Assembly: GCA_029253585.1 (NCBI GenBank)
Contig: JAQWZF010000026.1
Location: 186,001-250,000 of the forward strand
Reading direction: 5' to 3'
From: Gammaproteobacteria bacterium
GTDB lineage: Bacteria; Pseudomonadota; Gammaproteobacteria; Pseudomonadales; Pseudohongiellaceae
DNA: 64,000 bases
The position numbers and the translations under genes are program-made. The notes beneath the pieces are model-generated. The model did not search any database. It was not told where the DNA came from and saw only the letters and a list, made by a program, of their open reading frames with translations. Position 1 is the first letter of the stretch, and each line of letters begins with the position of its first letter. Positions 54,845-64,000 of this stretch are shown here, in pieces.

Positions 54845-56236
54845 ATGGGACGACTAGCGAAGTTTTCTGGAATTCTAGTATTGAGCTGCATGACCAGCTC
54901 ATTCAGCTACGGTGACGACCTGGTGTCTATACTGCAGCTCGCACTGGAGAATGATCCGACCCTGCGACAGGCAGAGGCCAACTACCGTGAAAATCGTGAA
55001 GGCATGATTCAGACCCGTGCCTCATTACTGCCATCCATTGGGCTCGGTGGGTCGACCTCGCGCTTGACCAGTGGCCCGACAGACTCGGTCTATGTCGATG
55101 TTCCTGATCCGATCTCCGGCCAATCGATTCGAACCCGAGTCGCCGAGGATCACAGTTTTAGACCCGGTCTCAACAATCACGGCTGGGGCATGAACCTTAC
55201 CCAGAGTGTTTTGAATCTAGCCAATTGGTATAGCTTTCAGAGCGCCAAGGCGCGTGACAAGGCGGCGGCGGTTAATTTAGCGTCACAAGAGCAAGACCTT
55301 ATCATGCGCGTTGCCACCGCCTATTTCGATGTATTGCGCGCCATCGACACACTGGAAACAAACGTACAGGAAGAAGAAGCGGCACTGCGCTCACTAGAGC
55401 AGACGCGGCAACGTGAAGAAGTTGGCCTTGTGGCAATTACAGATGTGTTTGACAGTCAGGCCGCCTACGATCTGGCGCAGAACACAACGATTCTGCAACA
55501 GGACATACTGCAATCACGTTATGAGGCACTGGCAGCTATTACGGGTCAGCCACATCCTTCTATAGAGGTACTCCGTGAAGACTTTCCTATATTAGAAGTA
55601 GACGGCAGCTTGGATGACTGGGAAAACGAGGCCGAGAATAGCAGTCTTGCCATCGCTGCCGCTGAATACAACCTCGAAGCCTCGCGAAAGAACCTGAAGG
55701 CCAGAAAATCTGATCATCTACCCACCATAGACTTTAGTAGCGGCTGGAACCACAACGTAACTGCACCTATTGTCAGTCAGGGTATTCAGATTGGCGGCGG
55801 TGCTTTTGATCGTACCTCCCTGGCGTTGAGTCTTTCCATTCCTATCTATTCTGGCGGCGCAATTAGCTCACGCAAACGCGCGGCAGAGTACAATGTCATC
55901 TCCGCCCAAGAGTCTCTTAACCTCACAGAGCGACAACTTACCCAGAATATACGCAACGCCTACAGGCGTGTGAACACCGACGTTCTGGTTATCGCGCAAC
56001 GGCAGCAGTCGATCACCTCTGCGCAGAGCGCCCTGGATGCGACTGAGTTGGGCGCCGAGGTCGGCACTCGAAATATCGTTGAGGTACTGCGTGCCAGAGA
56101 GAATCTGTACAGGGCGCTGCGTCAGTACGCCGATGCCCGATACAGCTACGTCCTGGACAGCCTGATACTGCGGCAGGTCGCTGGCATACTCACGCCACAG
56201 GATATTATCGATCTTAATGAGTGGTTACTGCTGTAA
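54845..56236 (+). CDS. tolC: TolC family outer membrane protein
   Basis: The 463-residue outer membrane channel protein has a signal peptide ending near SFSYG-DD. It then has two related halves of long coiled helices with TolC landmarks: LLQLALENDPTLRQAEANY-type N-helix, TQSVLNLANWYSFQSAK, GLVAITDVFDSQAAYDLAQ in the first half, and YSGGAISSRKRAAEYN and VGTRNIVEVLRARENLYRA in the second. It would connect inner-membrane exporters to the cell surface. Its position near the nudF/parE gene set in Pseudomonas is noted, although here it is 9 kb away. No exporter gene is adjacent. A strong hairpin follows. Confidence 0.92.
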   Translation: MGRLAKFSGILVLSCMTSSFSYGDDLVSILQLALENDPTLRQAEANYRENREGMIQTRASLLPSIGLGGSTSRLTSGPTDSVYVDVPDPISGQSIRTRVAEDHSFRPGLNNHGWGMNLTQSVLNLANWYSFQSAKARDKAAAVNLASQEQDLIMRVATAYFDVLRAIDTLETNVQEEEAALRSLEQTRQREEVGLVAITDVFDSQAAYDLAQNTTILQQDILQSRYEALAAITGQPHPSIEVLREDFPILEVDGSLDDWENEAENSSLAIAAAEYNLEASRKNLKARKSDHLPTIDFSSGWNHNVTAPIVSQGIQIGGGAFDRTSLALSLSIPIYSGGAISSRKRAAEYNVISAQESLNLTERQLTQNIRNAYRRVNTDVLVIAQRQQSITSAQSALDATELGAEVGTRNIVEVLRARENLYRALRQYADARYSYVLDSLILRQVAGILTPQDIIDLNEWLLL

Positions 56237-56282
56237 CGGCGATCATTATTTGGCTTACAGCTAGCCACACTATTCTTGTTAG

Positions 56283-56311
56283 AACCACCGGCTCGGTATG
56301 AGCCGGTGGTT
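56283..56311 (+). terminator. 12-bp perfect hairpin past tolC
   Basis: AACCACCGGCTC (56283-56294) pairs with GAGCCGGTGGTT (56300-56311) around a five-base loop. It lies 47 bases past the tolC stop. A run of Ts is not present, only a pyrimidine-rich stretch. Confidence 0.6.
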
Positions 56312-56507
56312 ATTCCTCCCTCCTGACGCTTCACCCTCGTTGCCCCTCGCTCCTCTCTCCCTCGTCCCGATCTAGCCCCTCTCATGACTGACCCTTGCGC
56401 TGGATAAAAATGCCTCATCAAGCTTCGGCACCGGCATCGCTTCATCGGATATCGCTTAGCCGAGACAATCAGTTAGAATAAGTCGCCCAATCATCGAGGT
56501 GAGAATT

Positions 56508-57647
56508 TTGCAGAGTAAATTACCCAATGTCGGTACTACCATCTTTACCGTCATGTCCAAAATGGCCCAGGACTATGACGCCATCAATCTATCCCAGGGG
56601 TTTCCGGATTTCGATTGTCCTCCGCGGCTTCGAGAACTGGTCGCTGCGCATCTCAACGATCGCAAGAATCAATACCCTCCCATGGCGGGAATTCCGTCAC
56701 TGCGGCAGCAGATCGCCCTCAAGATACGAGACTACTATGGCTATGATGCCGATCCCGAGACTGAGATAACCGTTACCTCTGGCGCTACCGAAGCCTTGTT
56801 CGATGCGGTTCAGGCTGTGGTAAGTGCGGGAGATGAGGTGATAGTGTTCGACCCTGCCTACGACTCCTATGAACCGGCTATCCTGCTTGCTGGCGGGAAA
56901 ACGATTCATGTTCCACTCTCTCTTCCAGATTATGCGATGGACTGGGATCGGCTGGAACAGGCGATCAATTCCAAAACGCGGCTCATCATAATCAATTCGC
57001 CGCACAATCCCTGCGGCAGCGTTCTCAGTACAGACGATTTCGATAGACTGGCCGCACTCATTCGAGATCTTGACATTCTGGTTCTCTCCGATGAGGTCTA
57101 CGAACACATGGTCTACGACGGCAAGAAGCACGAGAGCATACTCGCCCATGCTGAGTTGCGCGAAAAGAGCTTTGCCGTTTTTTCCTTCGGCAAAACCTAT
57201 CACGCTACCGGGTGGAAATTAGCCTACTGCGTGGCTCCTGAAGCACTAACAACAGAGTTTCGAAAGGTACACCAGTTTGTAACTTTTACCACGTCGAGCT
57301 TCGTGCAATACGCGATCGCCGACTTCATGGCAGAATGCCCGGAACACACGCTAGAGCTTCCCGATTTCTATCAGGAAAAGCGCAATACATTCTGCGAATT
57401 AATCACGCCATCCAGATTTACATTCACTCCCTCTAAGGGCACCTATTTTCAACTTGTAGACTACAGCGAGATCAGCGATAAGAACGATGTAGAGTTCGCC
57501 AACTATCTGACCCAAGAGAAAGGAGTCGCCGCTATTCCTCTCGCTCCGTTCTATGCGAAACCTCCGGCAACCAAGATCATTCGTTTCTGCTTCTGCAAAG
57601 ACGATAGCACCCTAGAGAAAGCCGCCGAAATTCTCTGCAAGCTGTAG
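56508..57647 (+). CDS. ybdL: Pyridoxal-phosphate aminotransferase, methionine-type (YbdL-like)
   Basis: The 379-residue class I/II enzyme is started at the TTG at 56508, five bases after GAGGTGAG; a GTG at 56499 lies inside that ribosome site. The N-terminal QSKLPNVGTTIFTVMSKMA, INLSQGFPDFD and NQYPPMAGIPSLRQQIA blocks match methionine aminotransferase of E. coli. The PLP lysine is in FAVFSFGKTYHATGWKLAYC, where SFGKTYH is the signature. It probably transaminates methionine or aromatic amino acids against 2-oxoacids. It is 14 bases from queG. Confidence 0.92.
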   Translation: MQSKLPNVGTTIFTVMSKMAQDYDAINLSQGFPDFDCPPRLRELVAAHLNDRKNQYPPMAGIPSLRQQIALKIRDYYGYDADPETEITVTSGATEALFDAVQAVVSAGDEVIVFDPAYDSYEPAILLAGGKTIHVPLSLPDYAMDWDRLEQAINSKTRLIIINSPHNPCGSVLSTDDFDRLAALIRDLDILVLSDEVYEHMVYDGKKHESILAHAELREKSFAVFSFGKTYHATGWKLAYCVAPEALTTEFRKVHQFVTFTTSSFVQYAIADFMAECPEHTLELPDFYQEKRNTFCELITPSRFTFTPSKGTYFQLVDYSEISDKNDVEFANYLTQEKGVAAIPLAPFYAKPPATKIIRFCFCKDDSTLEKAAEILCKL

Positions 57648-57661
57648 ATGGGAATCTGCTT

Positions 57662-58714
57662 ATGACTCAGATCGACTTCAATCAGTTCGCCGCAGACGTC
57701 AAGGCCTGGGGTAATGAGCTGGGGTTTCAGGAGGTCAGCATCACCGATGTTGATCTCAGCGAACACGAGCCGCACCTGAAAGCCTGGATTGCAGAAAACT
57801 ATCATGGCGCCATGTCATACATGGCAGAGAACCACGACAAACGCTGTCATCCAGAGCAGCTGGTTCCCGGCACTATTCGCGTTATCTGTGCACGCATGGA
57901 CTATGCGATAGATTCCCAAGATTCCCTGGCGTCAATGGACAATACCGGCAAGGCCTATGTGTCACGCTATGCGCGCGGTAGGGACTATCACAAATTGATT
58001 CGCAAGCGGCTGCAGAAGTTGGCAACACGCATTAAGGAAGAGACCGGGCCCTTTGGATATCGCGCTTTCGTAGATAGCGCCCCGGTATTGGAACGCGCGC
58101 TCGCAGAGAAATCTGGCATGGGCTGGATAGGCAAGAACACGATGCTCATAAACAAAAAGGCCGGTTCCTGGTTCTTTCTTGGCGAGCTCTTTACCGATCT
58201 ACCACTACCCGTAGACGCGCCAGTTTCTGACCATTGCGGCACTTGTACCGCTTGTCTCGACGTGTGCCCTACCAACGCCTTCGTTGCGCCCAATCAGTTG
58301 GATGCCACGCGCTGCATATCATACCTAACGATTGAACTACGATCTGCAATACCCGTGGAGTTTAGGAAACCAATGGGCAATCGGATATTTGGATGTGACG
58401 ACTGTCAAATGGTCTGCCCCTGGAACAAATTTTCAAAGCACTCAGACGAGAAAGACTTTACGCCCAGACATGGTTTAGATGATGCTCAGCTGGTGGATTT
58501 ATTCGCCTGGTCCGAACATGATTTTCTCAATCGCACCGAAGGCTCTGCGATACGCAGAATCGGTTACGATTGTTGGCTGCGGAACATAGCGATCGCCCTA
58601 GGAAACGCACCGACGTCGAAGGAAATTATTGCTGCTCTAAATTCGCGCCTTAACAATGTATCCGAAATGGTCAACGAACACATCACTTGGGCTTTACAAC
58701 AACACACCAGCTAA
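57662..58714 (+). CDS. queG: Epoxyqueuosine reductase QueG
   Basis: The 350-residue cobalamin and iron-sulfur enzyme performs the last step of queuosine tRNA modification. The N-terminal ENYHGAMSYMAENHDKRCHP block, RALAEKSGMGWIGKNTMLIN, and the two ferredoxin-like clusters (CGTCTACLDVCPTNAF and CDDCQMVCPWNKF) are characteristic. A C-terminal HEAT-like repeat ends the protein. It is convergent with orn at 58724. Confidence 0.97.
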   Translation: MTQIDFNQFAADVKAWGNELGFQEVSITDVDLSEHEPHLKAWIAENYHGAMSYMAENHDKRCHPEQLVPGTIRVICARMDYAIDSQDSLASMDNTGKAYVSRYARGRDYHKLIRKRLQKLATRIKEETGPFGYRAFVDSAPVLERALAEKSGMGWIGKNTMLINKKAGSWFFLGELFTDLPLPVDAPVSDHCGTCTACLDVCPTNAFVAPNQLDATRCISYLTIELRSAIPVEFRKPMGNRIFGCDDCQMVCPWNKFSKHSDEKDFTPRHGLDDAQLVDLFAWSEHDFLNRTEGSAIRRIGYDCWLRNIAIALGNAPTSKEIIAALNSRLNNVSEMVNEHITWALQQHTS

Positions 58715-58723
58715 GCGCAAAGA

Positions 58724-59266
58724 CTAGGCGTCGATGAAGTGTTCTCGATAGTACTGCAGCTCGGCTACCGAATCCTTGATATCTTCCATCGCCTGATGCG
58801 TGCCCTGTTTAACCAGGCCGCTAAGAATTTCAGGTTTCCAACGACGGACAAGTTCTTTGACGGAGCTGACATCCAGATTTCGATAGTGAAAATAACTCTC
58901 TAGCTCTGGCATGTAATTCGCCATGAACCTGCGGTCCTGACAGATGCTATTGCCGCACATGGGAGAGGTATTCTTCGCGCAATATTGCGAGAGAAATTCT
59001 ATAGTCTTCCTGGTTGCTTCATTCTCATCTATAGTACTTTTTTTAACGCGCTCTATGAGGCCTGACGCACCATGGTGTGATTGGTTCCACTCATCCATTG
59101 CCTTTAAGGCGGCATCGGATTGTTTGATGACCAGTGTCGGACCCTCGGCGAGTAGATTTAGCTCAGCATCGGTTACCAGCGTAGCGATTTCGATTATACG
59201 ATCTGACTCGGGCTGCAATCCCGTCATCTCCAGATCTATCCAGATTAAATTTAAGCTTTTGTCCAT
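58724..59266 (-). CDS. orn: Oligoribonuclease
   Basis: The 180-residue DEDDh exonuclease degrades 2- to 5-nucleotide RNAs, including pGpG from c-di-GMP breakdown. Acidic motifs are [11 protein letters not shown] (D11, E13), [16 protein letters not shown] and a C-terminal [14 protein letters not shown] with the catalytic H and D. It is divergent from rsgA, as in Pseudomonas and E. coli. Confidence 0.98.
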   Translation of the reverse strand: MDKSLNLIWIDLEMTGLQPESDRIIEIATLVTDAELNLLAEGPTLVIKQSDAALKAMDEWNQSHHGASGLIERVKKSTIDENEATRKTIEFLSQYCAKNTSPMCGNSICQDRRFMANYMPELESYFHYRNLDVSSVKELVRRWKPEILSGLVKQGTHQAMEDIKDSVAELQYYREHFIDA

Positions 59267-59421
59267 GCTGTTTTCCGCTGTTTTATCGCGATGCTGTTAG
59301 GGCGACGTTGACTAGTAGTCCTGATTGTAACAAAGCTTCCCCAAGTGGAATATGCAATAATCTTCTCTTAAGAGCGCGCTTGCAGTTCGCCTACACCTTG
59401 AGATGGTCGCCTACACTTTCC

Positions 59422-60429
59422 ATGAGTAAGAGAAGACTAAGTAAACATCAGTTGGCTCGTATATCCGAGAACCAACGCAAGGAGTTGGGTCTGGAACAAT
59501 CCGACTCGGGCAGCTGCGAAACTCCAATCGAAAAGTGTAATGGCCGCATCATTAGTCATTATGGGCAACACGTTGATATCGAGTCCCTCGCCGAGGAAGA
59601 CGAGGGCGCGGTGCTTAGGTGCACGCAGAGGTCTAACCTGCCTAAATTGGTCGCCGGCGACCTGGTCGTATGGACTGACGATGGCGCCCAGTCAGGGGTT
59701 GTAGTGGCCCTTGGTAAGCGCCGTAACTCCTTTGGCCGCCCCACCATCGATGGCCAGTACAAGGCTATCGCCGCCAATATCGACGCCCTTCTTGTGGTAT
59801 TTGCCTCATCTCCGACTCCTCACGTCAGTCTTATTGACCGCTATCTTGTTGCGATCGAGCAACAGAACCTCGATGCCGTGCTGGTTTTGAACAAAATAGA
59901 TCTGCTTGACCAGAACGCGGCAGAGATTTTTGACAATATATTGTCGAAATATGAGAATATCGGCTATCCGGTGCATAAGGTGTCGGCTGAAGATGGCCGT
60001 GGCATTTCTACTCTCGAACAATCCCTGACTAATAAGACCACAATTCTGGTGGGCCAATCCGGTGTGGGCAAATCTTCACTGCTGAACAAGCTCAATAAGG
60101 GCAGCCTCGCCGATGTAGGCGCCCTCTCCGAGACCTGGGATCGCGGCACACATACCACTACTACGTCCTCTCTGTATCATATGTCTGGCTTCGATTTGAT
60201 AGACTCACCAGGTATTCGAGAGTTTGGCCTAGGCCATATTAATCCGCAGCAGGTATTCGAGGGCTTCAAGGAATTTAGACCCCTCGCCGGTGCCTGTAAG
60301 TTTAGAGACTGCTCGCACAGGCAGGAACCGGGCTGCTCCATACAGGCAGCTGTTGAGGCTGGGCAGATAAGTATCGAACGCCTTCAGAGCTACTTCCGCA
60401 TTCTGGATTCACTGGAGGAGCTGAGCTAG
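59422..60429 (+). CDS. rsgA: Ribosome small-subunit-dependent GTPase RsgA
   Basis: The 335-residue circularly permuted GTPase is taken from the ATG at 59422 (KRRLSKHQLARI..., the usual start region); a longer frame to 59308 is not needed. The order is OB-fold, then NKIDL (G4), then the P-loop GQSGVGKSSLLNKL (G1) and DSPGIREFGL (G3). A C-terminal zinc finger (CKFRDCSHRQEPGC) follows. It matures the 30S subunit. It is divergent from orn. Confidence 0.96.
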   Translation: MSKRRLSKHQLARISENQRKELGLEQSDSGSCETPIEKCNGRIISHYGQHVDIESLAEEDEGAVLRCTQRSNLPKLVAGDLVVWTDDGAQSGVVVALGKRRNSFGRPTIDGQYKAIAANIDALLVVFASSPTPHVSLIDRYLVAIEQQNLDAVLVLNKIDLLDQNAAEIFDNILSKYENIGYPVHKVSAEDGRGISTLEQSLTNKTTILVGQSGVGKSSLLNKLNKGSLADVGALSETWDRGTHTTTTSSLYHMSGFDLIDSPGIREFGLGHINPQQVFEGFKEFRPLAGACKFRDCSHRQEPGCSIQAAVEAGQISIERLQSYFRILDSLEELS

Positions 60430-60466
60430 TCAGATCATGCGAGAAATAGTAAAGAGTACGTAAGCA

Positions 60467-61291
60467 ATGAATAGAACAAGACTACCTATTATTATTTCAC
60501 CGGAGGCATTCAACGAACTCCCCTCTACGGATGAGCTCTTGATAGTCGCGGTCGTGCAGAAGGCCGTTTTCGATGCCCATCATATTTCAGGAGCGGTATT
60601 GGTGGAGCCTTCAGAATTGGTAAGCGGAGTTAAACCTGCAGTTGGTAAGCTGCCAACGAAGGATAGACTTCAATCGCTATTCTCGAGGATCGGCTTGAGC
60701 CCCGAGAAACATGTCATCGTCTATGACGACGAAGGCGGTGGCTGGGCGGGCAGATTGATATGGACCCTAAATATTGTCGGACATCAGAACTACAGCTATC
60801 TCGATGGCGGGCAAACGGCCTGGCTGAAGATGGGCTTTCCCTTATCGAATGCAACGACCGAGGCATTGGCAGCAGATCGTGTAGACTACTCGGTCAAAAT
60901 CAATGAGAGCCTGCTTGTTTCCAAAGAAGATGTTCTGGCAAGCCTTCGGGATGAAGCGTCAATAGTCTGGGACGCCCGAGCACCTGAGGAGTTCAAAGGA
61001 TCTAAAGTAACTGCTCTCAGGAATGGGCACATTCCCGGTGCTAAGAATCTAGATTGGATTGAGTTACAGGATTCAGAAAATGACCTGCGTTTAAAGCCTC
61101 TGCCGCTGATCGAACAGTTGCTGACCGAGGCAGGCATTAGCGATGCGAAGAGAATCATTACTCACTGTCAAACCCATCATCGCTCGGGACTCACTTATCT
61201 CGTTGGCAAAGCCCTAGGCTACGATATAAAGGCGTATGATGGCTCCTGGTCTGAATGGGGAAATGACCCTGAAACACCCATCGAGAACTAA
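60467..61291 (+). CDS. Rhodanese-domain sulfurtransferase
   Basis: The 274-residue protein has two rhodanese domains. The first (about 1-130) is inactive in type, with IVYDDEGGGWAGRLIW, and the second contains WDARAPEEFKG and the active Cys, C234 in ITHCQTHHRSGL. It transfers sulfane sulfur from thiosulfate or mercaptopyruvate. In Pseudomonas a related gene (rhdA) also lies beside psd. It is 37 bases after rsgA and 91 bases before psd. Confidence 0.92.
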   Translation: MNRTRLPIIISPEAFNELPSTDELLIVAVVQKAVFDAHHISGAVLVEPSELVSGVKPAVGKLPTKDRLQSLFSRIGLSPEKHVIVYDDEGGGWAGRLIWTLNIVGHQNYSYLDGGQTAWLKMGFPLSNATTEALAADRVDYSVKINESLLVSKEDVLASLRDEASIVWDARAPEEFKGSKVTALRNGHIPGAKNLDWIELQDSENDLRLKPLPLIEQLLTEAGISDAKRIITHCQTHHRSGLTYLVGKALGYDIKAYDGSWSEWGNDPETPIEN

Positions 61292-61382
61292 GCAAAGTAA
61301 TCGGCGCACAGGATGTGGCGGGCAAGCCATAAGTAGCGCTATCGCCGGTAAAGTAAAACTCTAGAAACAGATAATAAAATTT

Positions 61383-62267
61383 ATGTCGAGCCTGTTCATT
61401 ATTCTCCAATACCTGCTACCAAAGCACCTATTTTCCAGACTCGTTGGTAAGTTTGCGCAGAGTCGTTTTCTGCGCAAGCCTCTTATTCGAATTTTCATAA
61501 AGCGTTACAAAGTGAATATGAGCGAAGCCAAGATTCAGGATATCGACAAGTTCGAAAACTTCAATGCCTTCTTTACGCGGGAATTGCTTCCTGACGCGCG
61601 AACAATCAGTGATTCTCCGGGGGCTATAGTCTGCCCGGCGGACGGATCGATTAGCCAGCTTGGGTATATTACAGACAGCCAACTACTGCAGGCAAAGGGC
61701 CGACACTATAACTGCGAGACCCTGCTTGCAGGCGACACGGGCATGGCGAGCCTTTTTAACGAGGGTAAGTTCGCTACTATCTATCTCTCTCCGAAGGACT
61801 ATCATCGCGTGCATATGCCACTGGCTGGCACTCTGTTGAAGACAATCTACGTGCCAGGGGATCTTTTCTCGGTGAATCAAACTACGGCGGATTCGGTTCC
61901 CGATTTGTTCGCAAGGAATGAGCGTCTCGTTTGCCTGTTTGAAACCGAAATCGGACCGATGGCGGTTATACTGGTCGGTGCTATGATTGTAGCCGGCATC
62001 GATACCGTATGGGCGGGTGAAGTTTGCCCTAAGCAGGGTAAGAGAGAGATTCAAGAAACAGACTATGCCGATCACGCCCCAGCTGTTGAGCTGAGCTTAG
62101 CTGACGAGCTTGGAAGGTTTCGCCTGGGCTCTACCGCCATCGTTTTGTTCTCTCATGGCGTAATGGATTTTGACCCGGCATTGGAAGCTACTAGCGGTGT
62201 TGCGATGGGGCAGCTGTTAGGACGAGTTAAGGCCCCTCACAAATTAGACGAACGAGGATCAGCATGA
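61383..62267 (+). CDS. psd: Phosphatidylserine decarboxylase proenzyme
   Basis: The 294-residue membrane-associated enzyme makes phosphatidylethanolamine. The self-cleaving motif LGS250T gives the pyruvoyl prosthetic group at Ser250, splitting the protein into large and small chains. Other landmarks are [42 protein letters not shown] and a C-terminal [10 protein letters not shown]. The length is normal for Gammaproteobacteria. Its stop overlaps the start of rpiA by four bases. Confidence 0.97.
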   Translation: MSSLFIILQYLLPKHLFSRLVGKFAQSRFLRKPLIRIFIKRYKVNMSEAKIQDIDKFENFNAFFTRELLPDARTISDSPGAIVCPADGSISQLGYITDSQLLQAKGRHYNCETLLAGDTGMASLFNEGKFATIYLSPKDYHRVHMPLAGTLLKTIYVPGDLFSVNQTTADSVPDLFARNERLVCLFETEIGPMAVILVGAMIVAGIDTVWAGEVCPKQGKREIQETDYADHAPAVELSLADELGRFRLGSTAIVLFSHGVMDFDPALEATSGVAMGQLLGRVKAPHKLDERGSA

Positions 62268-62935
62268 CACAAGATGAGCTAAAGCTAGCTGTTGCACAGA
62301 CTGCCTTTGAATACGTAGAGTCATTATTAGATAACGACACAATAATCGGCGTAGGCACCGGCTCCACTGCCAACCTGTTCATTGCTGAGTTGGGAAAGAT
62401 TAAGCACAAGATCTATGGGACCGTTGCTAGTTCAGAAGAATCTGCAAGGCGCCTAAAGGAGCTGCATATTCCAGTGCTGGATCTGAACAGCGCTGGAACC
62501 TTGCGTGTCTATGTCGATGGCGCGGATGAGACCAACAAACATCTACAGCTTATTAAGGGCGGCGGAGCCGCGCTCACCAGGGAGAAAATTATCGCCGCCG
62601 CATCGGAAGAATTTGTCTGTATTGCAGATGAATCGAAGCTGGTGCCGGTGCTAGGTAAATTTCCCCTGCCTGTCGAAGTCATTCCAATGGCACGCAGTTA
62701 CGTTGCCAGAGAGATTGTGAAGCTAAGGGGAGACCCTGTTTATCGGGAGGGCTGTATTACAGACAACGGGAACAATATTCTCGATATCTATAATCTTGAG
62801 ATTCTCGATCCGAGAAAGCTGGAAACTCAGCTCAACCAGATAACAGGTGTTGTGTGCAATGGCCTTTTTGCAGAACGAGGGGCAAACCGCTTGTTTCTAG
62901 GCACAAGCGCAGGGGTCAAGACATACCTGCCCTGA
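62264..62935 (+). CDS. rpiA: Ribose-5-phosphate isomerase A
   Basis: The 223-residue enzyme interconverts ribose-5-phosphate and ribulose-5-phosphate. Motifs are [35 protein letters not shown] with catalytic Asp/Glu, and [13 protein letters not shown]. The length is standard. ATGA overlap with psd suggests coupled translation. Confidence 0.97.
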   Translation: MTQDELKLAVAQTAFEYVESLLDNDTIIGVGTGSTANLFIAELGKIKHKIYGTVASSEESARRLKELHIPVLDLNSAGTLRVYVDGADETNKHLQLIKGGGAALTREKIIAAASEEFVCIADESKLVPVLGKFPLPVEVIPMARSYVAREIVKLRGDPVYREGCITDNGNNILDIYNLEILDPRKLETQLNQITGVVCNGLFAERGANRLFLGTSAGVKTYLP

Positions 62936-63099
62936 TGATGAAAGAGATTGCAGTTAATTGCTTAGAATAATTGAGAAGTGATGGAAGTGTCTGTCTCTGG
63001 AAGTTTGCAGTCTCGAAAACTTACCAAGACAAAATCCAGAACGAGTACTCGCTTGCTTTTCTTATCCCTGCAAATATTTACAGTTAGCCTACTTACATA

Positions 63100-63377
63100 C
63101 TATCGTTAGCAAACACTAACTAGAGTGGATTTACGTTTTCTGCCTGAGGACCTTTCTGGCCTTGAGTGACTTCCATGGTTACTTTCTGACCTTCCTGAAG
63201 CGTTCTTCTACCTGAGCCATTAATAGCAGAAAAATGTACGAATACATCTTTGCCACCTTCCTGCTCTATGAAACCAAAACCCTTCTCGTCGTTAAACCAC
63301 TTAACGGTACCTTCAACTAAATCTGACATATTTTCTCTCGTGCTTAAAAATTTAGAAATCAAACCGCTAACGATAGC
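63100..63377. repeat. 11-bp inverted repeat flanking the cold-shock gene
   Basis: CTATCGTTAGC at 63100-63110 is the exact reverse complement of GCTAACGATAG at 63367-63377. The two arms sit 10 bases past the stop and 38 bases before the start of the cold-shock gene. This may be a chance match or the end of a small mobile or folded RNA unit. Confidence 0.5.
63120..63329 (-). CDS. Cold-shock domain protein (CspA family)
   Basis: The 69-residue OB-fold RNA-binding protein starts at the ATG at 63329; a longer frame to 63401 adds non-family residues. RNP1 is KGFGFIE and RNP2 is DVFVHF. The size and the [15 protein letters not shown] opening match the CspA/CspE family. It acts as an RNA chaperone. 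The leader upstream is at least 70 bases, consistent with the long 5' UTRs of csp genes, although no cold box is recognisable. Confidence 0.95.
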   Translation of the reverse strand: MSDLVEGTVKWFNDEKGFGFIEQEGGKDVFVHFSAINGSGRRTLQEGQKVTMEVTQGQKGPQAENVNPL

Positions 63378-63537
63378 GATCCCCCGATTAAAATCGACCA
63401 AAATCCAGTGTATACCTATAAATTAGCAGATGGAAACTCTAAATGTTGCAAATTGTAACGATGTTTTGGCGGCCCACAGAAGCCTCTAACGCTCTATTCG
63501 TGGCAACAAACGCGGGCCTTACCAACAGCTGCACAGC

Positions 63538-64000
63538 TCAGTCGATTAACTTGCCAGGGTTCATAATATTGTTAGGGTCGAAGATTTTCTTGACCGCCTT
63601 CATGTACGCGATCTCCGCAGGGGAACGCGAGTAATGCAGGAATGGTTTTTTTAATAGACCGACACCGTGCTCGGCAGAAATACTGCCGCCGTGTTTCTCA
63701 ACGATCTCAAAAACCAGATTTGATACCTTGGTACACTTTTCGAAAAATGCCTCTGCTGCCAGGGACTCTGGCTTGAGGATATTGAGATGCACATTTCCGT
63801 CGCCGATATGGCCGAACCAGATGGTCTCGAAATCGGGATAGGCCGATGTGACCAAACTATCGACCTCGTGTAAGAACTTAGGAACCTTGGAAACCTTTAC
63901 CGAGATATCGTTTTTGTAGGGAGTAAACTTAGAGATAGTCTCCGAGATGTCTTCGCGCAGGCGCCACAGACTATTTGCCTGCGTACTATTTTGACTAATC
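63538..64000 (-). CDS. FAD-linked oxidase, GlcD / D-2-hydroxyglutarate dehydrogenase type (5' part outside window)
   Basis: Only the last 153 residues are in the window; the frame stays open to the right edge, so the gene is partial at its start. Visible blocks are the cap-domain opening SLWRLREDISETISKF, NDISVKVSKVPKFL, then the highly conserved FGHIGDGNVHLNI and HGGSISAEHGVGLLKK, and the C-terminal FDPNNIMNPGKLID. These fit D-2-hydroxyglutarate or D-lactate dehydrogenases of the FAD-binding type 4 family. The missing N-terminal part would bind FAD. Confidence 0.92.
   Translation of the reverse strand, partial: ISQNSTQANSLWRLREDISETISKFTPYKNDISVKVSKVPKFLHEVDSLVTSAYPDFETIWFGHIGDGNVHLNILKPESLAAEAFFEKCTKVSNLVFEIVEKHGGSISAEHGVGLLKKPFLHYSRSPAEIAYMKAVKKIFDPNNIMNPGKLID

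Overview
The window reads as the chromosome of a marine-type gammaproteobacterium on the Pseudomonas side of the class. Genes are densely packed with short gaps. Several core genes (queG, orn, rsgA, rhodanese, psd, a FimX-like protein, parC, parE, yqiA, cpdA, DUF1249, nudF, tolC) make up the set that is grouped together in Pseudomonas aeruginosa, here split into blocks in a different order. Exported proteins, c-type cytochromes, secreted hydrolases and small-molecule enzymes typical of aerobic marine heterotrophs fill the rest. No rRNA, tRNA, CRISPR array or intact mobile element is visible.

Layout. 1-8.2 kb: a secreted family protein of unknown function, a DUF6356 protein, an Lrp-type regulator, a class-C serine hydrolase, a Ure2/YfcG-like GST, a tiny double-glycine bacteriocin-like locus (5124-5637), a threonine synthase and a cytochrome b561 pair. 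8.5-21 kb: an M13 peptidase lipoprotein, small enzymes, three c-type cytochromes, an old-yellow-enzyme oxidoreductase, two divergently transcribed exported phosphatases (HAD class C and an exported SurE), and an esterase / cytochrome c / PQQ-type dehydrogenase-like lipoprotein operon. 21-28.4 kb: a DUF6515 gene split by an in-frame stop, an unusual two-gene membrane module (RnfD-like fused to Cys-rich Sel1-like repeats, plus a SUMF1-fold protein), a His-rich lipoprotein, a paralogue of the first gene and an NHL beta-propeller.

28.6-46 kb is largely housekeeping: monomeric isocitrate dehydrogenase, a D-amino acid transaminase, the EF-P lysylation set (epmA, efp, epmB), a FimX-like degenerate GGDEF-EAL protein cut by an amber codon, a membrane cyclase-like protein, and the minus-strand run nudF / DUF1249 / cpdA / yqiA / parE / parC. 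46.7-50.8 kb carries the regulatory and OmpA-like parts (pdsS, pdsR, pdsO) of the proteobacterial dedicated sortase system, but neither the sortase nor its LPXTG-type target is present. 50.8-64 kb: GST, DUF924, DAHP synthase, an M14 carboxypeptidase, TolC (with a 12-bp tandem repeat upstream), a methionine-type aminotransferase, queG, orn, rsgA, rhodanese, psd, rpiA, a cold-shock protein and the C-terminal part of a GlcD/D-2-hydroxyglutarate dehydrogenase-type flavoprotein running off the right edge.

The points most worth a second look are the bacteriocin-like precursor with its putative immunity partner, the sortase-less Pds locus, the RnfD/Sel1 + SUMF1 module, the exported SurE, and two genes interrupted by single in-frame stop codons. 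All calls rest on reading the sequence and on knowledge of families; no database search was run.
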